From positions 1-64,000 of the forward strand of contig NZ_JAMBPR010000011.1 in the NCBI RefSeq assembly GCF_024206475.1: a stretch of 64,000 nucleotides of DNA. The letters run 5' to 3'. Shown here in pieces: positions 36,895 to 46,457 of the stretch (position 1 is its first letter; each line of letters begins with the position of its first letter). The notes beneath the pieces are model-generated. The model saw only the letters and a list, made by a program, of their open reading frames with translations. It made no database searches and was not told the DNA's origin. A program made the position numbers and the translations under genes. The stretch is from Paraburkholderia sp. CNPSo 3274 (GTDB lineage: Bacteria; Pseudomonadota; Gammaproteobacteria; Burkholderiales; Burkholderiaceae).

Positions 36895-37665
36895 ATGAAC
36901 GGCATCGACGACACCCCCGCCAGCACGCGCGCCGGCTCCGCCGCCTCGCAGACCGTCAAAGCCCAACTCGGGCTGCGAGAACTGATACTCGGCGGCGAAC
37001 TCGCACCCGGCGAGCGCATTTCCGAACTGGCCGTGGTCGAGCGCCTTGGCGTCTCGCGCACGCCGGTACGCGCGGCGCTCATCCGCCTGCAGGAGGAAGG
37101 GCTGCTCGAACCGATTCCGAGCGGCGGCTATGCCGTACGCTCGTTTTCGGAAAACGAAATACGCGACTCGATCGAATTGCGCGGCACACTCGAAGGGCTG
37201 GCTGCACGCCTTGCCGCCGAGCGCGGCATCACCCATTCGATGTTCCGTGACCTGCACGACTGCATTGACGAGATCGACGAACTGCTCGTGGGCGAACTGA
37301 GCGAGGAAACCTTTTCCCGCTATGTCGAAGTGAATGGCCGCTTTCACCGGCTGCTGGCCGCCGCTTCCGATAGCGAAGTGGTTGCGCGGCAGATCGAAAA
37401 AGTCGCCACCTTGCCGTTTGCATCGGCCAGCGCATTCGTGGTCGTGCAGTCGCTCGACCCGCGTGCGCGCGAAACGCTGATCGTTGCGCAGGCCCAGCAT
37501 CGCGCGGTGCTCGAAGCGATCGAAAGCCGCGAAGGCGCGCGCGCCGAAGCGCTGATGCGCGAGCACTCGCATATCGCCCATCAGAACCTCAAGCGCGTGC
37601 TCGACAACCAGCGCGCCATGACGAGGCTGATTGGCGGCAATCTCATTCGCCGCAATCCGCGCTAG
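36895..37665 (+). CDS. vanR: GntR-family (FCD) repressor, probable VanR
   Basis: The 256-residue protein has an N-terminal GntR winged helix (LRELILGGELAPGERISELAVVERLGVSRTPVRAALIRL). A C-terminal FCD domain follows, with ligand-pocket residues in RGTLEGLAARLAAERG, VNGRFHRLL and AQAQHRAVLEAIESR. It lies directly upstream of vanA and vanB, so it should be the vanillate-responsive repressor of vanAB and perhaps the divergent transporter. The start at 36895 fits the family. The 102 bp to vanA contain a short hairpin GCGGCA-TGCG-TGCCGC. Confidence 0.85.
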   Translation: MNGIDDTPASTRAGSAASQTVKAQLGLRELILGGELAPGERISELAVVERLGVSRTPVRAALIRLQEEGLLEPIPSGGYAVRSFSENEIRDSIELRGTLEGLAARLAAERGITHSMFRDLHDCIDEIDELLVGELSEETFSRYVEVNGRFHRLLAAASDSEVVARQIEKVATLPFASASAFVVVQSLDPRARETLIVAQAQHRAVLEAIESREGARAEALMREHSHIAHQNLKRVLDNQRAMTRLIGGNLIRRNPR

Positions 37666-37767
37666 TGCGCGGCATGCAGGCTTGTTAAGCGGCTTGATTT
37701 GAACGGCGGCATGCGTGCCGCCCCTCACCCTGAACGAAGGCGCAACGAGGCGCCCTGGAGGAGACAC

Positions 37768-38820
37768 ATGTTCCTGAAAAACGCATGGTATGTCGCGTGC
37801 ACCCCCGATGAAATCGACGGCAAGCCGCTTGGGCGGCAAATCTGCGGCGAGCGCATGGTGTTCTGGCGCTCGGCCGAAGGCGGCGTCGCCGCGCTCGAAG
37901 ACTTTTGCCCGCATCGCGGCGCGCCGCTCTCGCTCGGCAGCGTGCGCGAGGGGCATCTGGTGTGCGGCTATCACGGCCTCACCGTGGGCGCGAGCGGGAA
38001 ATGCGTGAGCATGCCGTGCCAGCGCGTGGGCGGCATTCCGTCCGTGCGCAGCTATCCCGCGGTTGAGCGCTATGGCTTCATCTGGGTGTGGCCAGGCGAC
38101 GCGGTGCAAGCCGACCCGGCGAAGATCCATCACCTCGAATGGGCCGACAATCCCGCGTGGGCGTATGGCGGCGGCCTGTATCACATCCAGTGCGACTACC
38201 GCCTGATGGTCGACAACCTCATGGACCTCACGCACGAGACCTATGTGCACGCCTCGAGCATCGGCCAGCCCGAGATCGAGGAAGCGCCGCCCAAGACCAC
38301 GGTCAACGGCGACGTGGTCACCACCAGCCGCTTCATGCACAACATCATGCCGCCGCCGTTCTGGGCCGCGGCGCTGCGCGGCAACGGCCTCGCCGACGAC
38401 GTGCCCTGCGACCGCTGGCAGATCTGCCACTTCTCGCCGCCCAGCCACGTGATGATCGAAGTCGGCGTGGCGCACGCGGGCAAGGGCGGCTACGACGCCG
38501 ATGCGCGCGACAAGGCGTCGAGCATCGTCGTCGACTTCATTACGCCGGAAACCGAAACGTCGATCTGGTATTTCTGGGGCATGGCGCGCAGCTTCGCCGT
38601 GCACGATCACGCGCTCACAGAAACGATCCGCACGGGCCAGGGCAAGATCTTCTCGGAGGATCTCGACATGCTCGAATCGCAGCAGCGCAATCTGCTCACG
38701 TGGCCCGAACGCCGCATTCTTAGCCTCAACATCGATGCAGGCGGCGTGCAGTCGCGCCGTGTGCTCGACCGGCTGATCGCCGCCGAGCGCAACGCAACGG
38801 CCACCGCCGCGGCGGTCTGA
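37768..38820 (+). CDS. vanA: Vanillate O-demethylase oxygenase subunit
   Basis: The 350-residue Rieske oxygenase demethylates vanillate to protocatechuate plus formaldehyde, with electrons from VanB. The Rieske [2Fe-2S] ligands are Cys47, His49, Cys66 and His69 (CPHRG and CGYHG). The mononuclear iron site is in DNLMDLTHETYVHAS, with His156 and His161 and the bridging Asp153. The family start MFLKNAWYVACTPDE is typical of VanA. GGAGGAG precedes the ATG at 37768. Confidence 0.93.
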   Translation: MFLKNAWYVACTPDEIDGKPLGRQICGERMVFWRSAEGGVAALEDFCPHRGAPLSLGSVREGHLVCGYHGLTVGASGKCVSMPCQRVGGIPSVRSYPAVERYGFIWVWPGDAVQADPAKIHHLEWADNPAWAYGGGLYHIQCDYRLMVDNLMDLTHETYVHASSIGQPEIEEAPPKTTVNGDVVTTSRFMHNIMPPPFWAAALRGNGLADDVPCDRWQICHFSPPSHVMIEVGVAHAGKGGYDADARDKASSIVVDFITPETETSIWYFWGMARSFAVHDHALTETIRTGQGKIFSEDLDMLESQQRNLLTWPERRILSLNIDAGGVQSRRVLDRLIAAERNATATAAAV

Positions 38821-38884
38821 TTCGACCAAAGCCACGGTCGCGCGGGTACGCGCGGCCGCTCCCCTTCTATTGCCCCAACGCATC

Positions 38885-39841
38885 ATGAAAGTCACCCTTC
38901 TGCGCAAGATTCCCGTTGCCACCGACATCTGCGTTTTCGAACTGGCGAGCGTCGACGGCGCGCCGCTCCCGGCGTTCGCGGCGGGCGCGCACATCGACGT
39001 CCATGTGGATGGATTCGTGCGCCAGTACTCACTTTGCAACCGTCCCTCCGATAACAGTGCCTACCGCATCGGCGTGTTGCGCGACGCGGCTTCGCGCGGC
39101 GGCTCCGTTGCGATGCACGCGCTCGATGCAGGCACGAGCCTGGAAATCAGCAATCCGAAGAATCATTTCCCGCTAGACGAGCACGCCACGCATACCATCC
39201 TGCTCGCGGGTGGCATCGGCATCACGCCGCTCATCGCCATGGCCGAGCAGTTGCGCGAGGAAGGCCGCGCGTTCGAACTGCACTACTGTACCCGCGACCC
39301 ACAGCGCGCCGCCTTTCGCGAGCGTCTTGCCGAAGCGGGTTTTGCGGAACACAGCCACTTCTATTTCGACAGCGAAGGCACCGATTCACGCATTGACCTC
39401 GCGCGCATATTTCGCGCTCCGCACGACGGTAAGCATGCCTACGTATGCGGTCCGGCGGGCTTCATCGATGCCGTGCTCAGCGCAGCGGCCAACGCTGGGT
39501 GGCCCGCTCAGAACGTGCACCGCGAGTACTTCGGCGCGGCCCAACAACCCGCGAGCGCAAACGCCGACGCCAACTGCGCCTTCCAGATCACGCTCGCGAG
39601 CTGCCAGCGCGTGTTCGACGTCCCGGCTGGTACGACGATCGTCGAAGCGCTGCGCGCGGGCGGCGTCGAGGTGCCGGTCTCATGCGAGCAAGGCGTATGC
39701 GGCACCTGCGTCACGCGCGTGCTATCCGGCGAGCCGGACCATCGCGATCTCTACCTGACCGACGAGGAGCGCGCCGCGAACGACCAACTGCTGCCGTGCT
39801 GCTCGCGCTCCCGCACGCCCATGCTCGTGCTCGACCTCTGA
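38885..39841 (+). CDS. vanB: Vanillate O-demethylase reductase subunit
   Basis: The 318-residue reductase passes electrons from NADH through flavin to the plant-type [2Fe-2S] cluster and on to VanA. The flavin domain has RQYSLCNRPSD and the NAD-binding part has AGGIGITPLIAM and YVCGPAGF. The C-terminal ferredoxin cluster is bound by Cys267, Cys272, Cys275 and Cys305 (CEQGVCGTC and LPCC). It starts 64 bp after vanA. It ends 22 bp from the convergent MFS gene, with an imperfect GC-rich dyad at 39839-39867 between them. Confidence 0.93.
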   Translation: MKVTLLRKIPVATDICVFELASVDGAPLPAFAAGAHIDVHVDGFVRQYSLCNRPSDNSAYRIGVLRDAASRGGSVAMHALDAGTSLEISNPKNHFPLDEHATHTILLAGGIGITPLIAMAEQLREEGRAFELHYCTRDPQRAAFRERLAEAGFAEHSHFYFDSEGTDSRIDLARIFRAPHDGKHAYVCGPAGFIDAVLSAAANAGWPAQNVHREYFGAAQQPASANADANCAFQITLASCQRVFDVPAGTTIVEALRAGGVEVPVSCEQGVCGTCVTRVLSGEPDHRDLYLTDEERAANDQLLPCCSRSRTPMLVLDL

Positions 39842-39863
39842 TACGGCGCGGCGCCGCCGCATA

Positions 39864-41093
39864 TCAAGACTCGCGCGCTCGCCTCACCGCGAGCAGCGCG
39901 GCGAGCGCCGCCACCACCGTAACCGGCACGCTCGCGCCAATCACCGTCGTGGCGCTCGCGCCGCCCGCCAGCAACTGCCCTGCCGCGAGCGGACCGACGA
40001 TCGAACCCACGCGGCCCACCGCCACTGCCGCGCCTACGCCGGTGCCGCGCATGACGGTGGCGTAGCTCGCAGCGGAAAGCGCGTAGAGCATTGACTGTGC
40101 GCCCACCACGCCCATGCCCGCGAGCAGCACCGAAACGGAGATCCAGAACATGTTGCCCGCGCCTGCCAGCATGAAGAGCGAGATCGCGATTCCGGCATAG
40201 ACAGCCGCGACGACACGCCCAGGCCTCAGGCGGTCCATCAACATGCCGATGGCAAGCACGCCGATCACGCTGCCGACGTTGAAGAAAATCTGCGTGACGC
40301 CGGCCTGGCTGCGCGTGAGGCCGCGGCTCACGATCAGCGAAGGCAGCCAGTTGAGCAGGAAGTACAGCACGATGAGCGTGCAGAAAAAGCTGATCCAGAT
40401 CTGCGCGGTCACCGCGGCGCGGCCCTCGCCGAACAGCACGCGCCACGTGGGCGGCGGCCCGCCCTGCGTGGACCGCGCGCGGCTTGAGGCCGCTTCATAG
40501 GCCGCCGATTCGGGCAGGCAAGCGAGGATCAGCGGCGCGACCACGAGCGGCCCGACGCCGCCCGCATAGAAGATATGCCGCCATTCGGTGTCGCCCGCAC
40601 TGAGCACGCCGATCAGCGCCGCAAGCGCGCCGCCAAGCGGCATGCCGCAATACATGATGCTGACCGCCGTATTGCGCAGCCGCGGCGCCACGGCTTCGGC
40701 CGAAAGCGCGATCAGGTTCGGCATGGCGCCGCCAAGGCCGATACCGGTCAAGACGCGCGCCACCAGCAGCGTGGCGAAGCTCCACGCTTGGGCGGTAAAG
40801 ATCGAGAACACGCCGAACGCCACCATCGAGAGCAGCAGCACGCGCTTGCGCCCGATGCGGTCGGCAAGGCGCCCGCCAATCATTGCGCCGGGCAAGAGCC
40901 CGAGCATGCCCGCGCTGAACGCGAGCCCCATCTGGCTCACCGATAGACCGAACTCACGCGCCATGCGCGGCGCGGCCACGCCTGTCGACTGCAGATCGAC
41001 GCCCTCCAGCACCGCCACGATCAGACACAAACCCAACACCCATGCGGTGCCCGCCGCCGTGCGCGCGCTCCCCTGCGTAGTCGATGACAACAC
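39864..41093 (-). CDS. Aromatic acid:H+ symporter (AAHS family MFS)
   Basis: The 409-residue transporter has the AAHS-type first helix GLCLIVAVLEGVDLQSTGVAAP, with the conserved Asp of this group, and the MFS loop motif GGRLADRIGRKRVL. It resembles MhpT, PcaK and VanK type carriers for aromatic acids. Inside the ferulate/vanillate island it is a good candidate for ferulate or vanillate uptake. It lies at the far end of the leftward fcs-ech gene group, 87 bp after the acyl-CoA dehydrogenase gene, so it may be co-transcribed with them. Confidence 0.85.
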   Translation of the reverse strand: MLSSTTQGSARTAAGTAWVLGLCLIVAVLEGVDLQSTGVAAPRMAREFGLSVSQMGLAFSAGMLGLLPGAMIGGRLADRIGRKRVLLLSMVAFGVFSIFTAQAWSFATLLVARVLTGIGLGGAMPNLIALSAEAVAPRLRNTAVSIMYCGMPLGGALAALIGVLSAGDTEWRHIFYAGGVGPLVVAPLILACLPESAAYEAASSRARSTQGGPPPTWRVLFGEGRAAVTAQIWISFFCTLIVLYFLLNWLPSLIVSRGLTRSQAGVTQIFFNVGSVIGVLAIGMLMDRLRPGRVVAAVYAGIAISLFMLAGAGNMFWISVSVLLAGMGVVGAQSMLYALSAASYATVMRGTGVGAAVAVGRVGSIVGPLAAGQLLAGGASATTVIGASVPVTVVAALAALLAVRRARES

Positions 41094-41180
41094 GTTGCCT
41101 CCTCGTTTTGTAATGGAATATCGCGGCCTCTCACCGCGCCGGTACTACTTAGTTACCCTAATCTCCGCGCTGAAATATTT

Positions 41181-42968
41181 TCAGGTGTACGGCAGCGGAG
41201 CGCGGCAACCCGCTTCGATGAGCCGCAGCCGGTAATCGAAGGCCGCGAGCGGGTAGGCGAAGAAGTGATGCGCCGTGACGCGCTTTTCCGCATAGAACGG
41301 ACCGTCGGCAGGGGCGTTCAGCGCGATGCGCAGCGTTCGCGCCCAGGCGAAGGCAAGCAGCAGCCAGCCGAGGAGTGCGAGATAGTCGTCGGCCACGCGG
41401 TAGGGCAGCTCGCGATCGTCTGCGCTGCCCTGCTCGATTTCGCCTGTGATGCGCTGCACTTCCGCTACCAGCGCATCGAGCCGCACGCCCGCGCCGTGAA
41501 GTGCGTGATCGTCGGAAGCCGCGCAGCACGCGGCCTCCGCGATGACATGCGCGAGTAACGCGCGCAACGCCTTGCCGCCATCGCCGAGCACCTTGCGGAC
41601 AAGCAGATCGATCGCCTGGATTTCGTTCGTGCCTTCGTAGAGCATGGCGACGCGGCTGTCGCGCACGGTCTGCTCCACGCCGTATTCGTGGATGTAGCCG
41701 TAGCCGCCGAACACCTGCAGCGCACTCGATGCCGCCGCAAAACCATTGGCGGTGAAGAACGCCTTGGCGACAGGCGTGAGCAGCGAGGCGAGTTGCCCAG
41801 CCGCCTGGCGCTCGCTCGCATCGGGATGGCGCGCAGCCACGTCGAGCCAGTAACCGATCCAGTAGCCGATAGCCCGCTCGCCCTCCACCGTCGCGCGCAA
41901 ATCGAGCAGGATGCGCCGCATGGCCGGATGAAACGCAATCGGCGCTGCCTTTGCCGGCTCGCCCTCGTCATGCGCGGGCGCGCTCACGGCACGCATTTGC
42001 GCGCGTTCGTGCGCGTAGGCGTGCGCGCGCTGCCAGGCAAGCTGCGCATGGCCCACGCCCTGCATCGCCACCTGCAGGCGCGCCGCATTCATCATGACAA
42101 ACATCGAAGCGAGGCCGCGGTCCGGCTCGCCCACCAGCCAGCCCAGCGCTTGCTCGAAACGCATCGAGCACGTTGGGCTAGCCTTGAGGCCCATCTTCTT
42201 CTCGACGCCTTCGCAATGCACGCCGTTGCGCACGCGCTCGCCGGTCTCGTCAAAGGTCCATTTCGGCACCACGAAGAGCGAGAGGCCTTTCGTGCCCGCC
42301 GGCGCATCGGGCAGACGCGCGAGCACGAGGTGCACGATGTTCTCGGTCAGATCGTGATCGCCGCCCGTGATGAAGATCTTGCTGCCGTCGATGCGCCAGG
42401 CGCCGTGCGCCGCGTCGGGCGTCGCTCGCGCGCGCAGCAGCGCGAGATCGCTGCCCGCCTGCGGCTCGGTCAGGCACATCGTGGTAAGCCACTCGCCGCT
42501 TGCGATCTTCGGCAGCCAGTCGCGCTTCAGTGCATCGCAGCCGTGCGCCATCAGACACGCCGTCGCGCCGTGCGTGAGGCCGGGCGACATGAGCCATGCA
42601 TGGTTGGCCGCCGCGAGCATTTCCTGCAGCGCGACTTCGAGCAGTTGCGGCAAGCCCTGGCCGCCAGCGTCGGCGTCCAGCGCGAGCGTGGGCCAGCCTG
42701 CCGCGACGAAATCCGCATACGCCTCGCGAAAGCCCGTTGGCATCGCGACCTCGCCGCCCTCGAAGCGGCAACCTTCAAGGTCGCCCGCCGAGTTCAGCGG
42801 TGCGATGCGTTCCGTGACGAAACGCGCCGCTTCTTCGAGCACCTGCTGCGCGGTCGCGCTGTCGAGGTCCTCCCATGCGGGAACGCTGCGCCACCACGCG
42901 CTCGCTTCGAGCCATTCGTCGATCACGAAGCGCATGTCGCGCAGCGGCACCTGATAGTCGAGACTCAT
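41181..42968 (-). CDS. Acyl-CoA dehydrogenase in the ferulate cluster
   Basis: The 595-residue flavoprotein is a long-type acyl-CoA dehydrogenase. It shows the FAD-site motif TMCLTEPQAGSDLALLRARA, KIFITGGDHDLTENI, and the C-terminal FGGYGYIHEYGVEQTVRDSRVAMLYEGTNEIQA segment. Similar genes (acd) lie in Pseudomonas ferulate clusters beside fcs, ech and vdh. There a beta-oxidative side route, or reduction and oxidation of phenylpropanoid-CoA such as dihydroferuloyl-CoA, has been proposed. Its role here is inferred from position. It is 12 bp from fcs in one leftward operon. Confidence 0.88.
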   Translation of the reverse strand: MSLDYQVPLRDMRFVIDEWLEASAWWRSVPAWEDLDSATAQQVLEEAARFVTERIAPLNSAGDLEGCRFEGGEVAMPTGFREAYADFVAAGWPTLALDADAGGQGLPQLLEVALQEMLAAANHAWLMSPGLTHGATACLMAHGCDALKRDWLPKIASGEWLTTMCLTEPQAGSDLALLRARATPDAAHGAWRIDGSKIFITGGDHDLTENIVHLVLARLPDAPAGTKGLSLFVVPKWTFDETGERVRNGVHCEGVEKKMGLKASPTCSMRFEQALGWLVGEPDRGLASMFVMMNAARLQVAMQGVGHAQLAWQRAHAYAHERAQMRAVSAPAHDEGEPAKAAPIAFHPAMRRILLDLRATVEGERAIGYWIGYWLDVAARHPDASERQAAGQLASLLTPVAKAFFTANGFAAASSALQVFGGYGYIHEYGVEQTVRDSRVAMLYEGTNEIQAIDLLVRKVLGDGGKALRALLAHVIAEAACCAASDDHALHGAGVRLDALVAEVQRITGEIEQGSADDRELPYRVADDYLALLGWLLLAFAWARTLRIALNAPADGPFYAEKRVTAHHFFAYPLAAFDYRLRLIEAGCRAPLPYT

Positions 42969-42980
42969 CGTGACCGTTCC

Positions 42981-44885
42981 TCAAACGTGCTGCAAATGAC
43001 GGGCGAAGATCACGCGCGTCTCTGCGCCCCGCGCGGCGTATAACGCATTCACGAGCGCCGCGCGCTGGCTCAGCACGACGCGCTGGTTGATGGACCCTTT
43101 GTCCGTGATCTCGCCGAGATCGAGCGACGGCGGCGAGTCCATCACGTGCAGTCGCGTGATGAGGGTTGCGCTACCCGTCGCGTCGCGGTTCAGCCGCTCC
43201 ATCAGGTCGGCAAAGAAGTCGCGCACGGCGGGCGTGTCCAGAACATCGCGTGCTGCCGCGCTCGCGTCGAGGCCCGCGAGCTGGCGGCATTCGTCGAGGC
43301 GCGGGAAGATCAGCACGCCGATGTCATCGCGGTCCATGCCTGCGATCACCGCGTCCTGCACATACGGCGCGCCGCCCGAGACGATGCGCGCACGCATGGG
43401 CCCCACGCTCACGAACGTGCCGGAACTGAGCTTGAAATCTTCGGCAATGCGTCCGTCGAACAGCAGGCCCAGTTCGGGCCGCGCGGTATCGACGAAGCGC
43501 ACGGCGTCGCCGGTGCGGTAGTAGCCCTCTTCGTCGAACACGTCGTGACGCTCCGCTTCGTTCGCGCGCCAGTAGCCGCTCATCACGTTTGGTCCGCGAA
43601 AGCGCGCTTCGAGCTTGCCGTCCACGGGCACGAGACGCGTCTCGCAGCCCGGCGCTGGCAGGCCGATATAGCCCGCGCCCATCACCGGGCCGGTCGTGAA
43701 GAGGCACGACGGCGCGGTCTCGGTCATGCCAAGGCCCGCCATGATGCGAATGCGCTCGCCGCAATGGGCCTGCGTCACGCGTTCGAGCCGGTCCCACGCC
43801 GCCTGCGACAGCCCCGCGCCCGCGAAGAAATACATCTTCACGCGCGAGAAAAACGTCTCGCGCAAGCGCGCGTCGATTTCGAGTGCGGCGGTCAGTTCTT
43901 CCCAACCCTTCGGGACGTTGAAGTAGAGCGTGGGCGCGATTTCGCGCAGGTTGCGCAGCGTGTCTTCGAAGCGGCCAGCAACGGGTTTGCCATCGTCGAT
44001 ATAGAGCGTGCCGCCGTTGTAGAGCGCAATACCTACGTTGTGGCTGCCGCCGAAGGTGTGATTCCACGGCAGCCAGTCCACCAGCACCGGCGGCTCGATG
44101 CCGAACTGCGGGAACGTTTGCAGCAGCATCTGCTGGTTGCTGCACAGCATGCGATGCGTGGTGGGCACGGCCTTTGGCAGGCGCGTCGATCCGGAGGTGA
44201 AGAGGAACTTCGCGATCGTGTCGCCTGTCACGCGCGCTTGCGCGTCTTCGATGCTGCCCGCCTGCGTCTCGAGCAACGCCGAAAACGGCGTCTCGCGGCG
44301 CGCGCCGCCAGCCGGCGTCACGACCACGCGCTCGATATCGTCCGGCACCGCGGCGTCGAGCGCAGCGGCAAACGCGGGGCCGTCTGCCGCGAATACGAGG
44401 CCAGGATTGAGCAAGCCCAGCGTGTGACGCAGCTTGTTGTAATCGCTGGATACGAGCGAATACGCGGGAGAAATGGGCGCATAGGGCACGCCGGCCCATA
44501 GCGCGCCGAACGCCATCTGCAGATGTTCGAGATCGTTGCCCGAGAGCAGCGCGACCGGGCGCTCGGCCGACAAACCGCGTTCGATCAAGGCCTGCCCGAT
44601 CGCGCGGGCGCGCTCGACCATCTGCGCGTAGCTGATGCCGTGCCATTGCCCATCAGCGCCGCGGCGCGCCACGAGCCAGCGGTCCGGATGCGCGCGCGCA
44701 CCGCTCACGAGCCGGTCGGTCACGCGCTCGGGGAAGTCGTCGAGCGCCTCGGTCGAGCGCAAATACCAGCAGTCGCCGCGCCGTTCGATCTGCGGCGCGG
44801 CCGAGCCGATCGCGACGGCGCGGTAACCGGCGAAGTCCGGTTGCACGACGGCGCGAGCATGCGTTTGGGTCGGCTCCGAATCCAA
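42981..44885 (-). CDS. fcs: Feruloyl-CoA synthetase
   Basis: The protein (about 634 residues) is an adenylate-forming ligase that activates ferulate, and probably other hydroxycinnamates, to the CoA thioester. The phosphate loop reads KFLFTSGSTRLPKAVP, a variant of the usual SSGTTGxPK. The core has MAGLGMTETAP, GLPAPGCETRLVP, YRTGDAVRF and FDGRIAEDFKLSSG. I propose the TTG at 44885 as start because AAGGAG lies 7 bp upstream. The next in-frame ATG is at 44954, with no ribosome site and 23 extra residues. It lies between vdh and the acyl-CoA dehydrogenase gene. Confidence 0.88.
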   Translation of the reverse strand: MDSEPTQTHARAVVQPDFAGYRAVAIGSAAPQIERRGDCWYLRSTEALDDFPERVTDRLVSGARAHPDRWLVARRGADGQWHGISYAQMVERARAIGQALIERGLSAERPVALLSGNDLEHLQMAFGALWAGVPYAPISPAYSLVSSDYNKLRHTLGLLNPGLVFAADGPAFAAALDAAVPDDIERVVVTPAGGARRETPFSALLETQAGSIEDAQARVTGDTIAKFLFTSGSTRLPKAVPTTHRMLCSNQQMLLQTFPQFGIEPPVLVDWLPWNHTFGGSHNVGIALYNGGTLYIDDGKPVAGRFEDTLRNLREIAPTLYFNVPKGWEELTAALEIDARLRETFFSRVKMYFFAGAGLSQAAWDRLERVTQAHCGERIRIMAGLGMTETAPSCLFTTGPVMGAGYIGLPAPGCETRLVPVDGKLEARFRGPNVMSGYWRANEAERHDVFDEEGYYRTGDAVRFVDTARPELGLLFDGRIAEDFKLSSGTFVSVGPMRARIVSGGAPYVQDAVIAGMDRDDIGVLIFPRLDECRQLAGLDASAAARDVLDTPAVRDFFADLMERLNRDATGSATLITRLHVMDSPPSLDLGEITDKGSINQRVVLSQRAALVNALYAARGAETRVIFARHLQHV

Positions 44886-44970
44886 AGCCTGTCTCCTTTG
44901 CTTGGCCGATGCCGGGCTGCGCGGTGTGTCGGCGCAGTCGGCCCGGTAGTTCATGTCGTGATGGGCGCGT

Positions 44971-46422
44971 TCAGATCGGATAGTGGCGCGGGCCGGTCTG
45001 CACGGTAATCCAGCGCAGGTCCGTGAATTCGGCGATCGAAGCCTTGCTGCCGAAGCGGCCATAGCCACTCGCCTTCACGCCGCCGAACGGCATTTGCGCT
45101 TCGTCGTGCACCGTCGGCCCGTTGATATGGCAGATGCCCGATTCGATACGCCTGGCGACGTTCATCGCGCGCGCGATATCGCGGCTGAACACCGCCGCCG
45201 AAAGACCGTATTCGCTGTCGTTGGCAACCTTCACCGCTTCTTCGTCGCCGTCCACACGCTGCACCGTCACCACAGGGCCGAACGATTCGTCGGCGTAGAG
45301 CTTCATCTCGCGCGTGACGTTTTCGACGATCACGGGCTGCATGATCGCGCCGTTTACCTCGCAGCCCAGCGGCAGGTTCGCACCCTTCTCGCGCGCGTCC
45401 TCCACGAGCGCGCGTATGCGCCGCGCCGATGCTTCGCTCTCCAGAGTACCTAGCACCGAGCCCGGCTGCGTGGGGTCGCCGGCCTTCAGCGTGCGAGCCT
45501 TCGCAACGAGCTTTTCGACGAACGCATCGGCAATCTTGTGATCGACGATCACGCGTTCAGTCGACATGCAGATTTGCCCCTGGTTGAAGAATGCGCCGAA
45601 TGCGATGCCTTCCACCGCTGCGTCGAGATCGGCGTCGTCGAGCACGAGCACGGGAGCCTTGCCGCCCAGTTCGAGCAACGCCGGCATCAGACGCCGTGCG
45701 CAATGCTCCGCGACGACGCGGCCCACGCGCGTCGAGCCCGTGAAATTCACGCGCTTGACGGCGGGGTTGGCGATCAGGCGCTCGACAATGGCCGGTGCAT
45801 CTTCCGGCGCATGGGTGAGCACGTTGACGACGCCCTCGCCCAGACCCGCCTCGTTGAGCACTTCGCCGATCAGCGCATGCACGCCGGGACACCCTTCGGA
45901 AGCCTTCAATACCACCGTATTGCCGCACGCGAGCGGCATGGCGAGCGCACGCGTGGCAAGAATCACCGGTGCGTTCCATGGCGCCATGCCGAGCACGACG
46001 CCGCACGGCTGGCGCACGGCCATCGCGAGGCTGCCGGGCACGTCGGAAGGGATCACCGCGCCGTCGATCTGCGTGGTCATGGCAGCCGCTTCGCGCAGCA
46101 TGTTGGCGGCGAGCATCACATTGAAGCCGTACCAGTTCGCCATCGCGCCCGTTTCCGCCGCGCCGATGGCGATGAAATCCGTTGTGCGCGCATCCATATG
46201 GTCGGCGGCGGCGAGCAGGCGCTTGCGGCGCTCCGTGGGCGTGAGCGCGGCCCACGCCGGAAAGGCGTGCGCGGCCGCGGCAACGGCCGCGTCCGCATCT
46301 TCCAGCGTGGCGGCTGCCGCGCGCGTGGCCACCGCGCGCGTGGCCGGATTGATGCGCTCGAAGGTCTTGCCGTTCGACGCGGCGCGCGCCGCGCCGCCGA
46401 TCAAGAGGCGGGTTTCATGCAT
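44971..46422 (-). CDS. vdh: Vanillin/benzaldehyde dehydrogenase
   Basis: The 483-residue aldehyde dehydrogenase would oxidise vanillin to vanillate with NAD+. The catalytic Cys is in FFNQGQICMSTERVIV and the general-base Glu in ALLELGGKAPVLVL. The NAD-binding FTGSTRVGR and the terminal MPFGGVKASGYGRFG are present. The sequence is close to salicylaldehyde and vanillin dehydrogenases. Lying between ech and fcs, it is placed to handle the vanillin released by the hydratase/lyase, which is toxic to the cell. Confidence 0.9.
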   Translation of the reverse strand: MHETRLLIGGAARAASNGKTFERINPATRAVATRAAAATLEDADAAVAAAAHAFPAWAALTPTERRKRLLAAADHMDARTTDFIAIGAAETGAMANWYGFNVMLAANMLREAAAMTTQIDGAVIPSDVPGSLAMAVRQPCGVVLGMAPWNAPVILATRALAMPLACGNTVVLKASEGCPGVHALIGEVLNEAGLGEGVVNVLTHAPEDAPAIVERLIANPAVKRVNFTGSTRVGRVVAEHCARRLMPALLELGGKAPVLVLDDADLDAAVEGIAFGAFFNQGQICMSTERVIVDHKIADAFVEKLVAKARTLKAGDPTQPGSVLGTLESEASARRIRALVEDAREKGANLPLGCEVNGAIMQPVIVENVTREMKLYADESFGPVVTVQRVDGDEEAVKVANDSEYGLSAAVFSRDIARAMNVARRIESGICHINGPTVHDEAQMPFGGVKASGYGRFGSKASIAEFTDLRWITVQTGPRHYPI

Positions 46423-46457
46423 GTCGTTGTCTCCTCTGTCTGGTGCGACGCTATCGA